A stretch of DNA of 64,000 nt from Flavobacterium salmonis (GTDB lineage Bacteria; Bacteroidota; Bacteroidia; Flavobacteriales; Flavobacteriaceae): the NCBI RefSeq assembly GCF_903819435.1, contig NZ_CAIJDP010000057.1, positions 1 through 64,000 of the forward strand, given 5' to 3'. The position numbers and the translations under genes are program-made. Below the pieces are notes generated by a model that worked only from the letters and a program-made list of their open reading frames with translations, was not told the DNA's origin and did not search any database. The first letter of the stretch is position 1. Every line of letters starts with the position of its first letter. Below are positions 51,370 through 58,281 of the stretch, piece after piece.

Positions 51370-53784
51370 TTACCCTTTATCCGATAATCTCAAAATATCT
51401 CCAAAAACTCCTCGCGCAGTTACAGCAGAACCCGCTCCGGCTCCCTGAATTACAATTGGTCTGTCTCCATAAGATTCTGTGTATATTTCGAAGAAAGAAT
51501 CTGAACCTTTTAATCCTCCAAGTGCAGTATCAGAAGGTACTGAAACTAATTTTACTTCCAGATTTCCTTTGTCATTTTGCAAATCACCAGACAATTCACC
51601 AATGTATCGTAACACATGATTTGGCTTTTGCTCTGCTTTAATTTTATCGTAAATCGGGTCGAATTCTTTTAGTTTGGTTAAGAAATCTGAAACATTTCCT
51701 TCACGTAAATGCTCCGGAATTAAATTCTGAATGGAAATTTCTTCAAATTCATTCTGTAAATCTAATTCTCTTGCCAAAATCAATAATTTTCTTCCTACAT
51801 CATTTCCGCATAAATCCTCACGCGGGTCTGGTTCAGTATAACCATTATCAATTGCCTCTTGTAAAATTTCACTAAACGGAACATCTTTAGCGGAGAAATT
51901 ATTGAACAAATAACTCAGGGTGCCAGAGAAAACGCCTTTTATTTTAGTGATATTTTCGCCTGAAAGGTGTAATAATTTTATGGTATCAATTAATGGTAAA
52001 CCTGCACCAACATTGGTTTCGTACAAATAATTCTTTTGATTTTCTGCCAGAACTTTTCTTAGTTCTTTATAAAAACCATAGCTCAGTGTATTAGCAACTT
52101 TATTTGAAGAAATCAAATCGAAACTGCTTTCAGCGAGTTTAATATAGTTTTCAACAAAAGCAGCACTTGCCGTGTTATCAATTGCAATTAAGTTCTCTAG
52201 ATGGTATTTGTCTGCATAGTCAATAATATCCTGAATCGTATAATCAAGTCCTCTGTTTTGAATTTCATTTTTCCAATCAGATGTGACACCGTTTTTGTTT
52301 AAAATCAATTTTTTAGAATTCGCAATTGCGAAAACATTCAACTTGATATCTTTACGTTTTTCGATAGCATCTGCTGATTCTAAAATTTGGTTAATCAGTG
52401 TTCCGCCAACCAATCCATGTCCAAAAATCGCAATATTGATTTTCTTGGAAACCCCAAAAATCTCTCCGTGAATTACGTTTAAGGCTTTATTGAGTTCCGA
52501 TTTTTTAACTACCAAACTCACGTTTTTACCCGTAACGGTGTTGTTAAATAATATCGGAACAATTTTATTTTTGATTAGTGCTGTGTATGGTTTATGGAAA
52601 GTACTCAAATCCTGACCAATAATCGAAATTACTGAAACATTATCTGTTACTGTAATTTGGTTTACGTCTTTAGAATAAAAGTCGTTTTCGAATTCTTTCT
52701 CCAGTTCAACCATTGCCGTAGTTGCTTTATCTGTAGCAACCACAAGTCCAATTCCTCTTTCTGAAGAACCCTGCGAAATAATACTTACACTGATATTGTG
52801 ATCTCCCATTACTTTAAAAATTCGGGCATCCACTCCGGCTTTTCCTAGTAATCCACGTCCTTCAAGATTCAAAAGAGAAACATTTTCAAGAACCGAAAGC
52901 GTTTTGATTCCTTCCTTAGCGGAATCAGAAGTGATTAAAGTACCTCGATTTTCATGATTGAAAGTATTTAAAATTCGAAGCGGAATATTTTTTTCCAATA
53001 AAGGAATAATTGTTTTGGCATGTAGAATTGTAGCCCCGAAATTAGCCAATTCATTCGCTTCATTGAATGATAAAAATTCGATTTTTTTAGCATCTTCTAC
53101 CAAATCCGGATTTGCAGTATAAATTCCGTCAACATGTGTAAAGTTTTGTAATTCTTCTGCATTCAAATAATTAGCAATTAAAGAAGCGGTATAATTACTG
53201 CCGTTTCTGCCTAAAGTTGTGGTATCGTTATTGTTATTTGAACCAATAAAACCAGTTATAACATTAACCGTTGAACCATTGTGTTCTTTAAAATAATTGA
53301 CAACATTTTTCTTAGAAAGCTGCTCCAAAGGCTGTGCATCGCCAAATTTAGAATCCGTTTTCAGCAATTCTCTTGAATCTGTAAAATTGGCAGGAATTCC
53401 TTTTTCAATCAAAATAGCCGTTAATAATTTCGCCGAAAGCAATTCACCTTTAGACAAAATCTGGTCTTTAATTTTATTGCTGTAATCACCAATCAGGCTT
53501 ACTCCTTCATAAAGTTTATCCAGAATAGTAAACTCTTCAGACAAATCAACCTGAGGATAATCTGAAACCTGATAGGTTTTGAAATTCTCTAATAATCGTT
53601 TGTAATCGCCGTTTTTAGCAGCAATTTTTAAAATATATTCTAATTCATCTGTAGCATTTCCTCTTGCAGAAACTACTACAGCAATTTTTTCGCCCTCATT
53701 AACTTTCTCAGCAATAATAGAGACTACCTTGTTAAGTCCTTCTCCGTTTGATAATGATTTACCACCAAATTTTAATATTTTCAT
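51370..53784 (-). CDS. thrA: Bifunctional aspartate kinase / homoserine dehydrogenase ThrA
   Basis: 804 residues, the normal length. The aspartokinase module starts MKILKFGGKSLSNGEGLNKV, with TLGRNGSNYTASLIANYL in the catalytic part, followed by ACT-type regulatory repeats (about 300-450: GLLGKAGVDARIFKVMGDHN, SIISQGSSERGIGLVVATDK). The dehydrogenase module starts at about 465 with INIAIFGHGLVGGTLINQIL and has GYTEPDPREDLCGNDVGRKL. It makes homoserine for the methionine and threonine branches. Here it follows metX by 21 bp, tying homoserine supply to methionine synthesis and to the SAM-I leader. Confidence 0.96.
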   Translation of the reverse strand: MKILKFGGKSLSNGEGLNKVVSIIAEKVNEGEKIAVVVSARGNATDELEYILKIAAKNGDYKRLLENFKTYQVSDYPQVDLSEEFTILDKLYEGVSLIGDYSNKIKDQILSKGELLSAKLLTAILIEKGIPANFTDSRELLKTDSKFGDAQPLEQLSKKNVVNYFKEHNGSTVNVITGFIGSNNNNDTTTLGRNGSNYTASLIANYLNAEELQNFTHVDGIYTANPDLVEDAKKIEFLSFNEANELANFGATILHAKTIIPLLEKNIPLRILNTFNHENRGTLITSDSAKEGIKTLSVLENVSLLNLEGRGLLGKAGVDARIFKVMGDHNISVSIISQGSSERGIGLVVATDKATTAMVELEKEFENDFYSKDVNQITVTDNVSVISIIGQDLSTFHKPYTALIKNKIVPILFNNTVTGKNVSLVVKKSELNKALNVIHGEIFGVSKKINIAIFGHGLVGGTLINQILESADAIEKRKDIKLNVFAIANSKKLILNKNGVTSDWKNEIQNRGLDYTIQDIIDYADKYHLENLIAIDNTASAAFVENYIKLAESSFDLISSNKVANTLSYGFYKELRKVLAENQKNYLYETNVGAGLPLIDTIKLLHLSGENITKIKGVFSGTLSYLFNNFSAKDVPFSEILQEAIDNGYTEPDPREDLCGNDVGRKLLILARELDLQNEFEEISIQNLIPEHLREGNVSDFLTKLKEFDPIYDKIKAEQKPNHVLRYIGELSGDLQNDKGNLEVKLVSVPSDTALGGLKGSDSFFEIYTESYGDRPIVIQGAGAGSAVTARGVFGDILRLSDKG

Positions 53785-53805
53785 TGTATCTTTTTATTAT
53801 TTCTG

Positions 53806-54774
53806 CTAAAAAATAGCAGCAAGTAAATTATCTAATTGTTTGTACTCGATTAAAAAAGCGTCATGTCCGTGAACCGAATTTATTTCGCTGTAAAAAACAT
53901 TTTCTTTGAACTTTTTTAATTCATTATAAGTCTCCAGATTTTCTTTTGGTGTAAAAAACAAATCCGAATCGATTGCAATAATGTGAATCGCTGCTCTTGT
54001 TTTAGAAAGCAACGTTTCAAAATCTTCACTACTTCTTGTAATATCTATGGTTTTTAGCAATTGGTTCATCAATTTATAGGATGACAGCTGATAACGTTTT
54101 TGCAACTTCTCGCCATGATGCGCCAGCCAGCTTTCTATATTAAAAATCAAAAGATCCTGATTAATCGTGCGCTGAAATTTTTCTTTGAATGATTCCGGAG
54201 AACGATAGCATAACATGGCGTGAATCCTGGCATCTTCAATTGGTTTTGATGAATTGTTCAGGATTTGTTCCTGCAAAAAACAATTGGCAATCATCCAGTC
54301 TGTGGATTTCCAGTCGGTTGCAATCGGAATTAAATGTTTTGTGATGTTTGGTGCTAATGCCAGCATTTCCCAGGCAATTCCTCCGCCTACTGAACCTCCT
54401 ATAATCGCATACAACTCCTCAATTTGCAAAGTTTCGATTCCCTTCAAAAAAATCCGGGCAACATCTCTTGCCATGAAATCCGGATAATTTTCGACACTAA
54501 AAGAATCGCTTCCGTTACCCGGAACATTAAATGCTAAAACGGAATATTTAGTAGTGTCAATTGTTTTTCCTTCACCAATTAAATCATTCCACCAGCCATT
54601 TTCACCTGTAACCTGTGCATTTCCTGTTAAAGCATGATTGACCAAAACAATTGGGGCACTGTGTAATGGCAAACCAAAAAGTGCGAAACTTAAGGGTAAT
54701 GAATTATATAAGGCACCACTTTCGGTAGTGAAATTTTGTAATATGATAGGGTTTGGTATACTTTCCAATTTCAA
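53806..54774 (-). CDS. metX: Homoserine O-acetyltransferase, MetX-like
   Basis: 322 residues, alpha/beta hydrolase fold. The catalytic Ser is in YAIIGGSVGGGIAWEMLALA; the acid is probably in IIAIDSDLFFTPKENLETYN and the His in INSVHGHDAFLIEYKQ. NHALTGNAQV and GWWNDLIGEGKTIDTTKYSV are typical MetX segments. It is slightly shorter than classical MetX (about 350-380). It activates homoserine with acetyl-CoA for the sulfhydrylases. The first gene after a SAM-I riboswitch, it is followed closely by thrA. Confidence 0.9.
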   Translation of the reverse strand: MKLESIPNPIILQNFTTESGALYNSLPLSFALFGLPLHSAPIVLVNHALTGNAQVTGENGWWNDLIGEGKTIDTTKYSVLAFNVPGNGSDSFSVENYPDFMARDVARIFLKGIETLQIEELYAIIGGSVGGGIAWEMLALAPNITKHLIPIATDWKSTDWMIANCFLQEQILNNSSKPIEDARIHAMLCYRSPESFKEKFQRTINQDLLIFNIESWLAHHGEKLQKRYQLSSYKLMNQLLKTIDITRSSEDFETLLSKTRAAIHIIAIDSDLFFTPKENLETYNELKKFKENVFYSEINSVHGHDAFLIEYKQLDNLLAAIF

Positions 54775-54847
54775 ATCTTTTATTTTTTTGATTTGTATAT
54801 GGAAATATTAGAAAGAAAGTCTAGAACGAAACTAGAAAAACTCTTTT

Positions 54848-54953
54848 TGTTATCTTTCCACGTTGAGCGTGGTAGAATGCAGCACCTTCTTCGCTTTACC
54901 GAAGGGTTGCTAAGGATTCATCGGGTCTAATCCCTCGTCCTTTCTTTATAACA
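54848..54953 (-). ncRNA. SAM-I (S-box) riboswitch of the metX operon
   Basis: On the minus strand: AAGGACGAGGGATTAGACCC, GATGAATCCTTAGCAACCC and GAAGGTGCTGCATTCTACC, closed by a P1 stem TGTTAT/ATAACA. These are the conserved S-box segments in order, and the aptamer is very close to the one at 36099-36208. It lies 73 nt before metX. The only structure in between is a short TCTAG/CTAGA stem, so control may act on translation or through an alternative fold. Confidence 0.93.
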
Positions 54954-54981
54954 TTTCAATACGTTTCTGAACTTAACGGTG

Positions 54982-55013
54982 CAAATTAACTACTATTTTC
55001 TTAAACAAACAAA
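54982..55013 (-). promoter_or_regulatory. Promoter of the SAM-I/metX operon
   Basis: On the minus strand TTTG, about 20 nt, TTAATTTG, about 30 bp upstream of the aptamer. If active, metX has a promoter of its own in addition to any read-through from the leader peptides upstream. Confidence 0.5.
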
Positions 55014-55141
55014 TTTATCTGAAGAGATTCTTTTGTTTATTAACTATATCACAAACAAAAACTATTATACGCAAAAAATTACCGAACGAAATTGCCCAGT
55101 AAATTTAAGCAGGTACTTACCTATTTGAAAAACTTTTTAAT

Positions 55142-55342
55142 TTAGATAAAAAGCGTTTCATTTTCTTTAGAATACATTAAAAACAATAAAGAGTCAGGAT
55201 TTTTCTTTTCTCTTTTATTATCCGTTTCATTAATTCCGAATCTTGGATGTATCAATTCATTTTTTGGCGGCGGATTATTTCTTTTAGCCCTGGTATTTTT
55301 TAATATAGAAAATGTTTTTGTTAAGTAGTTCAAAGTGCTCAT
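55142..55342 (-). CDS. Small protein of the metX leader (66 residues), paralogue of the metY-leader protein
   Basis: 66 residues starting MSTLNYLTKTFSILKNTRAK, basic in the middle (KREKKNP), ending SLLFLMYSKENETLFI. The end matches that of the 54-residue protein upstream of metY (SLLADMYAAENENIFI): S-L-L-x-x-M-Y-x-x-E-N-E-x-x-F-I. Both stand at the same place, after two leader peptides and two terminators and before a methionine gene. The conserved tail argues that these are real genes. No known family; function unknown, possibly regulatory or a processed peptide. Confidence 0.6.
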   Translation of the reverse strand: MSTLNYLTKTFSILKNTRAKRNNPPPKNELIHPRFGINETDNKREKKNPDSLLFLMYSKENETLFI

Positions 55343-55411
55343 GATATTAGTGTTTAGTTTGTTTATTTATATGTAATTATTTCTTTCTTTTTTGTTAAGT
55401 TCTTTAAAACA

Positions 55412-55446
55412 AAAAACCCTTTTGGTTTCAGATGCCAAAAGGGTTT
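55412..55446 (-). terminator. Attenuator-like terminator 2 of the metX leader
   Basis: On the minus strand AACCCTTTTGG, loop CATCTGAAA, CCAAAAGGGTT, then TTTTG. A small stem TAAGTT/AACTTA directly precedes it. The CCCTTTTGGCA arm is shared with terminator 2 of the metY leader. Confidence 0.9.
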
Positions 55447-55476
55447 AAGTTGTTTTAACTTACTATACTTTTGGAA

Positions 55477-55542
55477 TCAACAGACGCATACGCGAATAGA
55501 TACGACATTGAACATCTTGTTCATCTGTAGGGACTTGTTCAT
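55477..55542 (-). CDS. Putative leader peptide 2 of the metX leader (Met/Cys codons)
   Basis: 21 codons from ATG 55542 (or 12 from ATG 55515): starts MNKSLQMNKMFNV, ends SIRVCVC, then stop. Met at positions 1, 7 and 10 and Cys at 19 and 21, the last codon before the stop being Cys. An intrinsic terminator follows 30 bp after the stop. Length and position match the second peptide of the metY leader. Confidence 0.5.
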   Translation of the reverse strand: MNKSLQMNKMFNVVSIRVCVC

Positions 55543-55591
55543 CTGTGATTTATTTGTTATTTTAAAAAATTCTATCATTTGTCGTATAAAT

Positions 55592-55626
55592 TAAAAAAGC
55601 CTCTCAAAATATTTTGGGAGGCTTTG
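55592..55626 (-). terminator. Attenuator-like terminator 1 of the metX leader
   Basis: On the minus strand AAAGCCTCCCAAAATATTTT, then GAGAGGCTTTTTT: a 7-bp GC-rich base with an extended stem and a T-run. A small ATTGT/ACAAT stem lies between the leader-peptide stop and this hairpin. Confidence 0.9.
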
Positions 55627-55652
55627 CTATATTGATATTGTTCTTACAATTT

Positions 55653-55718
55653 TTAAGCAATAGACACCCCAACGGTTTCTTTCGAAATGGCGCAAAACAT
55701 TTTATAGGAATTAAACAT
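55653..55718 (-). CDS. Putative leader peptide 1 of the metX leader
   Basis: 21 codons starting MFNSYKMFCAISKET, then stop, with Met7 and Cys9 close together in the middle. It begins about 25 bp downstream of the -7 box and ends about 27 bp before terminator 1. Confidence 0.5.
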   Translation of the reverse strand: MFNSYKMFCAISKETVGVSIA

Positions 55719-55742
55719 ATCTTCAGTAGTTTTTGGGTTTAA

Positions 55743-55774
55743 CAAATATGCGAAAGTTTTTTTTATTTACCAAA
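55743..55774 (-). promoter_or_regulatory. Promoter of the metX leader
   Basis: On the minus strand TTTG, exactly 20 nt, CATATTTG. About 25 of 35 positions around it match the promoter of the metY leader (57959-57990), including GGT(A/G)AAT and an A-tract in the spacer. The 190 bp between it and the metY terminator show nothing else. Confidence 0.6.
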
Positions 55775-55968
55775 TATAAACGCACAAAATCAATAAAAAA
55801 ACAATATTTTAATTTTAAAAATATCTTACAAAAATTACATCGTTTGAAATACAGATTAAACTTACTTTATTTTGATGATTTTTGTTAGCTCTCCATAATC
55901 AGTCTTTCAAAGAACAAATCTTAATGAATTCATTTTGATTTTTTTGACCAAAAATTTGATTCAAAAAA

Positions 55969-56008
55969 AAAATTACCTCCGGCAATCCGATTACCAGAGG
56001 CAATTTTT
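55969..56008 (-). terminator. Terminator of metY
   Basis: On the minus strand AAAAAATTGCCTCTGG, loop TAATCGGATTG, CCGGAGGTAATTTTTTTT, 23 bp after the stop codon. Confidence 0.9.
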
Positions 56009-56030
56009 TCAAACAAAAAACAAAAAAACT

Positions 56031-57338
56031 TTAATTTTTATCAAAGACTTCGCTGTGCGATTTGGCAACCGTTGCAAAAACTGTTTTCAAATCATCAATT
56101 AAATCTTCGATATGTTCAATTCCAACCGAAAGACGAATCAGATCTTTAGAAACCCCTGTTTCCAGTTGCTCCTGATCTGTAAGTTGCTGATGTGTTGTAC
56201 TGGCAGGATGGATAATTAGTGATTTTGTATCTCCGATATTTGCCAAAAGTGAAAACAGCCTGGTTTCATCAACAACTTGTTTCGCTGCTTCGTAACCTCC
56301 CTGTAATCCAAAAGTAATAATCCCGCTTTGACCTTCTGGTAAATATTGCTGGGCTAAATCATAATATTTATTCGATTTTAATCCCGGATAATTTACCCAG
56401 ACTACCTGGTCTTGTTTCTCAAGCCATTGGGCTAAAGCCAGAGCATTTTCACTGTGTTTTTTAATTCGGATTGGTAACGTTTCCAATCCCTGAATGATTT
56501 GAAACGCATTAAACGGACTCAAAGCTGCTCCAAAATCACGTAATCCTTCAATTCTTGCTTTTGCGATAAAAGCTGCATTCCCTAAAGCCTCATGGTAAAC
56601 CAAACCGTGATAGCCTGCAGAAGGTTCTGTAAATTCAGGGAATTTTCCGTTGGCCCAGTCAAAAGTACCGGCATCGATAATAACACCACCCAATGAAGTT
56701 CCGTTTCCTGAAATATACTTAGTCAAGGAATGAATTACAATATTAGCTCCAAATTCAATTGGTTTGAGCAAATACGGCGTTGCCACTGTATTATCTACTA
56801 TAAAAGGTACTTGTAATGCTTTGGCTTCTGCTCCAATTGCTTTTAAATCCAATACATCTAATTTTGGATTACCAAGTGATTCCACAAAAACAGCCCTTGT
56901 ATTTTCTTTTGCCGCTTTTGTAAAGTTTTCTGCTTTTGACGGATCTACAAAAGTGGTCGTTATTCCTAATCTTGGCAGAGTCACTTTTAAAAGATTATAA
57001 GTTCCCCCATACAAACTGTTTGAAGCCACAATATGGTCACCAGCTTTCAGTAAAGTCAGTAATGTTGTCGAAATTGCCGAAGCCCCTGATGCCGTAACAA
57101 CTGCAGCTATACCGCCTTCCAGTGACGCAAGTCGCTGTTCCAGAATGTCATTCGTAGGATTGTTTAATCGTGTATAAATAAATCCTGACTCAGCCAGACT
57201 AAATAAATTGGCCGCATGATCTGAATTATTAAAAACATAGGATGATGTCTGATAAATTGGTACGGCTCTCGTACCTCCATTTTTAGTTACGTCGTGTCCT
57301 GCGTGTAAGGCGTTTGTTGCAAATTTTTGTGTACTCAT
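56031..57338 (-). CDS. metY: O-acetylhomoserine sulfhydrylase (aminocarboxypropyltransferase) MetY
   Basis: 435 residues, the longer MetY form of the Cys/Met PLP family. Segments: FATNALHAGHDVTKNGGTRA, AVPIYQTSSYVFNNSDHAAN, VDNTVATPYLLKPIEFGANI and the Schiff-base Lys in VIHSLTKYISGNGTSLGG. The insertion with SAGYHGLVYHEALGNAAFIA is specific to MetY. It joins O-acetylhomoserine and sulfide to homocysteine. It stands alone after a ~620-nt leader with two Met/Cys leader peptides, two terminators and a small ORF. No SAM-I element is present here, unlike metX and metH. Confidence 0.94.
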   Translation of the reverse strand: MSTQKFATNALHAGHDVTKNGGTRAVPIYQTSSYVFNNSDHAANLFSLAESGFIYTRLNNPTNDILEQRLASLEGGIAAVVTASGASAISTTLLTLLKAGDHIVASNSLYGGTYNLLKVTLPRLGITTTFVDPSKAENFTKAAKENTRAVFVESLGNPKLDVLDLKAIGAEAKALQVPFIVDNTVATPYLLKPIEFGANIVIHSLTKYISGNGTSLGGVIIDAGTFDWANGKFPEFTEPSAGYHGLVYHEALGNAAFIAKARIEGLRDFGAALSPFNAFQIIQGLETLPIRIKKHSENALALAQWLEKQDQVVWVNYPGLKSNKYYDLAQQYLPEGQSGIITFGLQGGYEAAKQVVDETRLFSLLANIGDTKSLIIHPASTTHQQLTDQEQLETGVSKDLIRLSVGIEHIEDLIDDLKTVFATVAKSHSEVFDKN

Positions 57339-57382
57339 AATTTCTTAGTTTTTAGATGATTACTATTTTTATTTTTTTATTA

Positions 57383-57547
57383 TTAAATGAAAATATTTTC
57401 GTTTTCGGCAGCATACATGTCTGCGAGCAATGAATTTGTTTCATCAGCATATAATTTACCTTTTTGTAAACTTAAATCTGATTTTTGATTTACTCCGAAA
57501 ACATTTTTCGGGTTAATTGACTTTAAGATTATATAGATGATTTTCAT
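57383..57547 (-). CDS. Small protein of the metY leader (54 residues)
   Basis: ATG at 57547, stop at 57383. Starts MKIIYIILKSINPKNVFG and ends SLLADMYAAENENIFI, sharing ten of sixteen C-terminal residues with the 66-residue protein upstream of metX. It ends 44 bp before the metY start codon and would be on the same mRNA. No known family. Alternatives: a further leader peptide, or a secreted peptide; no cleavable signal is evident. Confidence 0.6.
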   Translation of the reverse strand: MKIIYIILKSINPKNVFGVNQKSDLSLQKGKLYADETNSLLADMYAAENENIFI

Positions 57548-57572
57548 GATTTTTAATTTTAATTAATGAAAT

Positions 57573-57607
57573 AAAAAAAGCCCTTTCGGTTGGCTGCCAA
57601 AAGGGCT
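57573..57607 (-). terminator. Attenuator-like terminator 2 of the metY leader
   Basis: On the minus strand AGCCCTTTTGG, loop CAGCCAA, CCGAAAGGGCT, then TTTTTT. A small stem TATAGT/ACTATA overlaps its 5' side, as a preceding stem does in the metX leader. Confidence 0.92.
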
Positions 57608-57639
57608 ATAGTCAGAAACTATAACAAAGATTTTATCTT

Positions 57640-57720
57640 TTACTTTCGGCAACAATAAGTAGGGATACACATCGGCATCTTACAACACATCATAATTTTA
57701 CTTCTTACTGTATTATTCAT
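57640..57720 (-). CDS. Putative leader peptide 2 of the metY leader (Met/Cys-rich)
   Basis: 26 codons starting MNNTVRSKIMMCCKMPM and ending TYCCRK. It has five Met (positions 1, 10, 11, 15, 17) and five Cys (12, 13, 18, 23, 24), ten of 26 residues. Terminator 2 follows 32 bp after the stop. The composition is that expected of a peptide sensing charged Met- and Cys-tRNA; a metal-binding micropeptide is the alternative. Confidence 0.6.
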   Translation of the reverse strand: MNNTVRSKIMMCCKMPMCIPTYCCRK

Positions 57721-57816
57721 TTTTGATTTTTTTAACCCTAATTTAAGTAATTCCGGTTCCTGTAAAAATAGCCGGCAACTTTCACCTTTACAATTTTAAA
57801 TACTTTAATTGTATTC

Positions 57817-57845
57817 AAAAAAAAAACCTCCGCAATGCAGAGGTC
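57817..57845 (-). terminator. Attenuator-like terminator 1 of the metY leader
   Basis: On the minus strand ACCTCTGC, loop ATT, GCGGAGGT, then ten T. It follows leader peptide 1 by 24 bp. Confidence 0.92.
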
Positions 57846-57869
57846 TTATTGTTATTTTTAGATTTAATA

Positions 57870-57938
57870 CTAAACAATAGCGAACTCAGCGGAAGTTTCC
57901 GACATCATACAGCACATATTTTTGGCGATTAAATTCAT
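57870..57938 (-). CDS. Putative leader peptide 1 of the metY leader (Met/Cys-rich)
   Basis: 22 codons starting MNLIAKNMCCMMSETSA, ending FAIV. Met-Cys-Cys-Met-Met run at positions 8-12. ATG lies about 21 bp after the -7 box. The run is in the same relative position as Met7/Cys9 of the first metX-leader peptide. Confidence 0.6.
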   Translation of the reverse strand: MNLIAKNMCCMMSETSAEFAIV

Positions 57939-57958
57939 TTTGTTTCTCTTTTGTTTCG

Positions 57959-57990
57959 CAAATTTGAGAACTTTTTTTCAATTCACCAAA
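57959..57990 (-). promoter_or_regulatory. Promoter of the metY leader
   Basis: On the minus strand TTTG, exactly 20 nt, CAAATTTG, followed by CG. Clearly related to the metX-leader promoter at 55743-55774. Both have C instead of T at the first -7 position. Confidence 0.6.
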
Positions 57991-58008
57991 TAAAAAACAA
58001 ATTAATTT

Positions 58009-58021
58009 CTATTACCCTATC
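58009..58021. promoter_or_regulatory. 13-bp motif shared with the cys operon operator
   Basis: CTATTACCCTATC, identical to 45816-45828. Here it lies about 20 bp upstream of the -33 box of the metY leader, and it is also upstream of metK. The position would suit an activator, or a repressor acting at a distance. Confidence 0.45.
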
Positions 58022-58079
58022 AATTTAATACACTAATGTTAATTTTCTCTTTAAAAAAATAAAAAAAGTTGAACTTTAA

Positions 58080-58109
58080 TTTGCAAATCAAAATGGTTTC
58101 ATACCTTTG
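58080..58109 (+). promoter_or_regulatory. Promoter of metK
   Basis: TTTG (58080-58083), 18 nt, TACCTTTG (58102-58109): a textbook Bacteroidota promoter. Confidence 0.8.
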
Positions 58110-58119
58110 CACGCGAAAA

Positions 58120-58214
58120 CAGAGGAAAAATTTGAACTGATTGCAACCTCTTCATAATGAAATGGTTCGTTATGAATACTGAAAGATTGATTTCAGTAGT
58201 AAAAAATGCTAAAG
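58120..58214 (+). ncRNA. SAM-II-like riboswitch of metK, with inserted hairpins
   Basis: P1 AGAGG/CCTCT encloses AATTTGAACTGATTGCAA, and downstream lies AAAAATGCTAAAG. These are the conserved segments of the SAM-II (metA) aptamer (a UUU-AAC-UUGCAA loop and a GCUAAA pseudoknot strand). Between the two parts are two additional stems, TCATAA/TTATGA (58152-58175) and ACTGAAA/TTTCAGT (58178-58197), which lengthen the linker compared with the compact aptamers I know. Identified from consensus recall; covariance scoring was not possible. Confidence 0.75.
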
Positions 58215-58238
58215 CAGAAACTCTTCTTTAGCATTTTT
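58202..58238 (+). terminator. Hairpin overlapping the 3' strand of the SAM-II-like aptamer
   Basis: AAAAATGCTAAAG pairs perfectly with CTTTAGCATTTTT around an 11-base loop. It ends in T5 and C. The 5' arm is the same segment that would form the aptamer pseudoknot, so the two structures exclude each other. It could be a terminator or another expression platform. Confidence 0.6.
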
Positions 58239-58281
58239 CAGCAATTATTTTCCTCGCTTAATTTTAATTTAATACATTATT

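Noticed and set aside
57640..57938. Leader peptides as metallothionein-like metal-binding proteins
   Set aside because: Cys- and Met-rich peptides could bind metals, but the strict placement before terminators, the methionine genes downstream and the recurrence in a second leader fit attenuation better. Not excluded.
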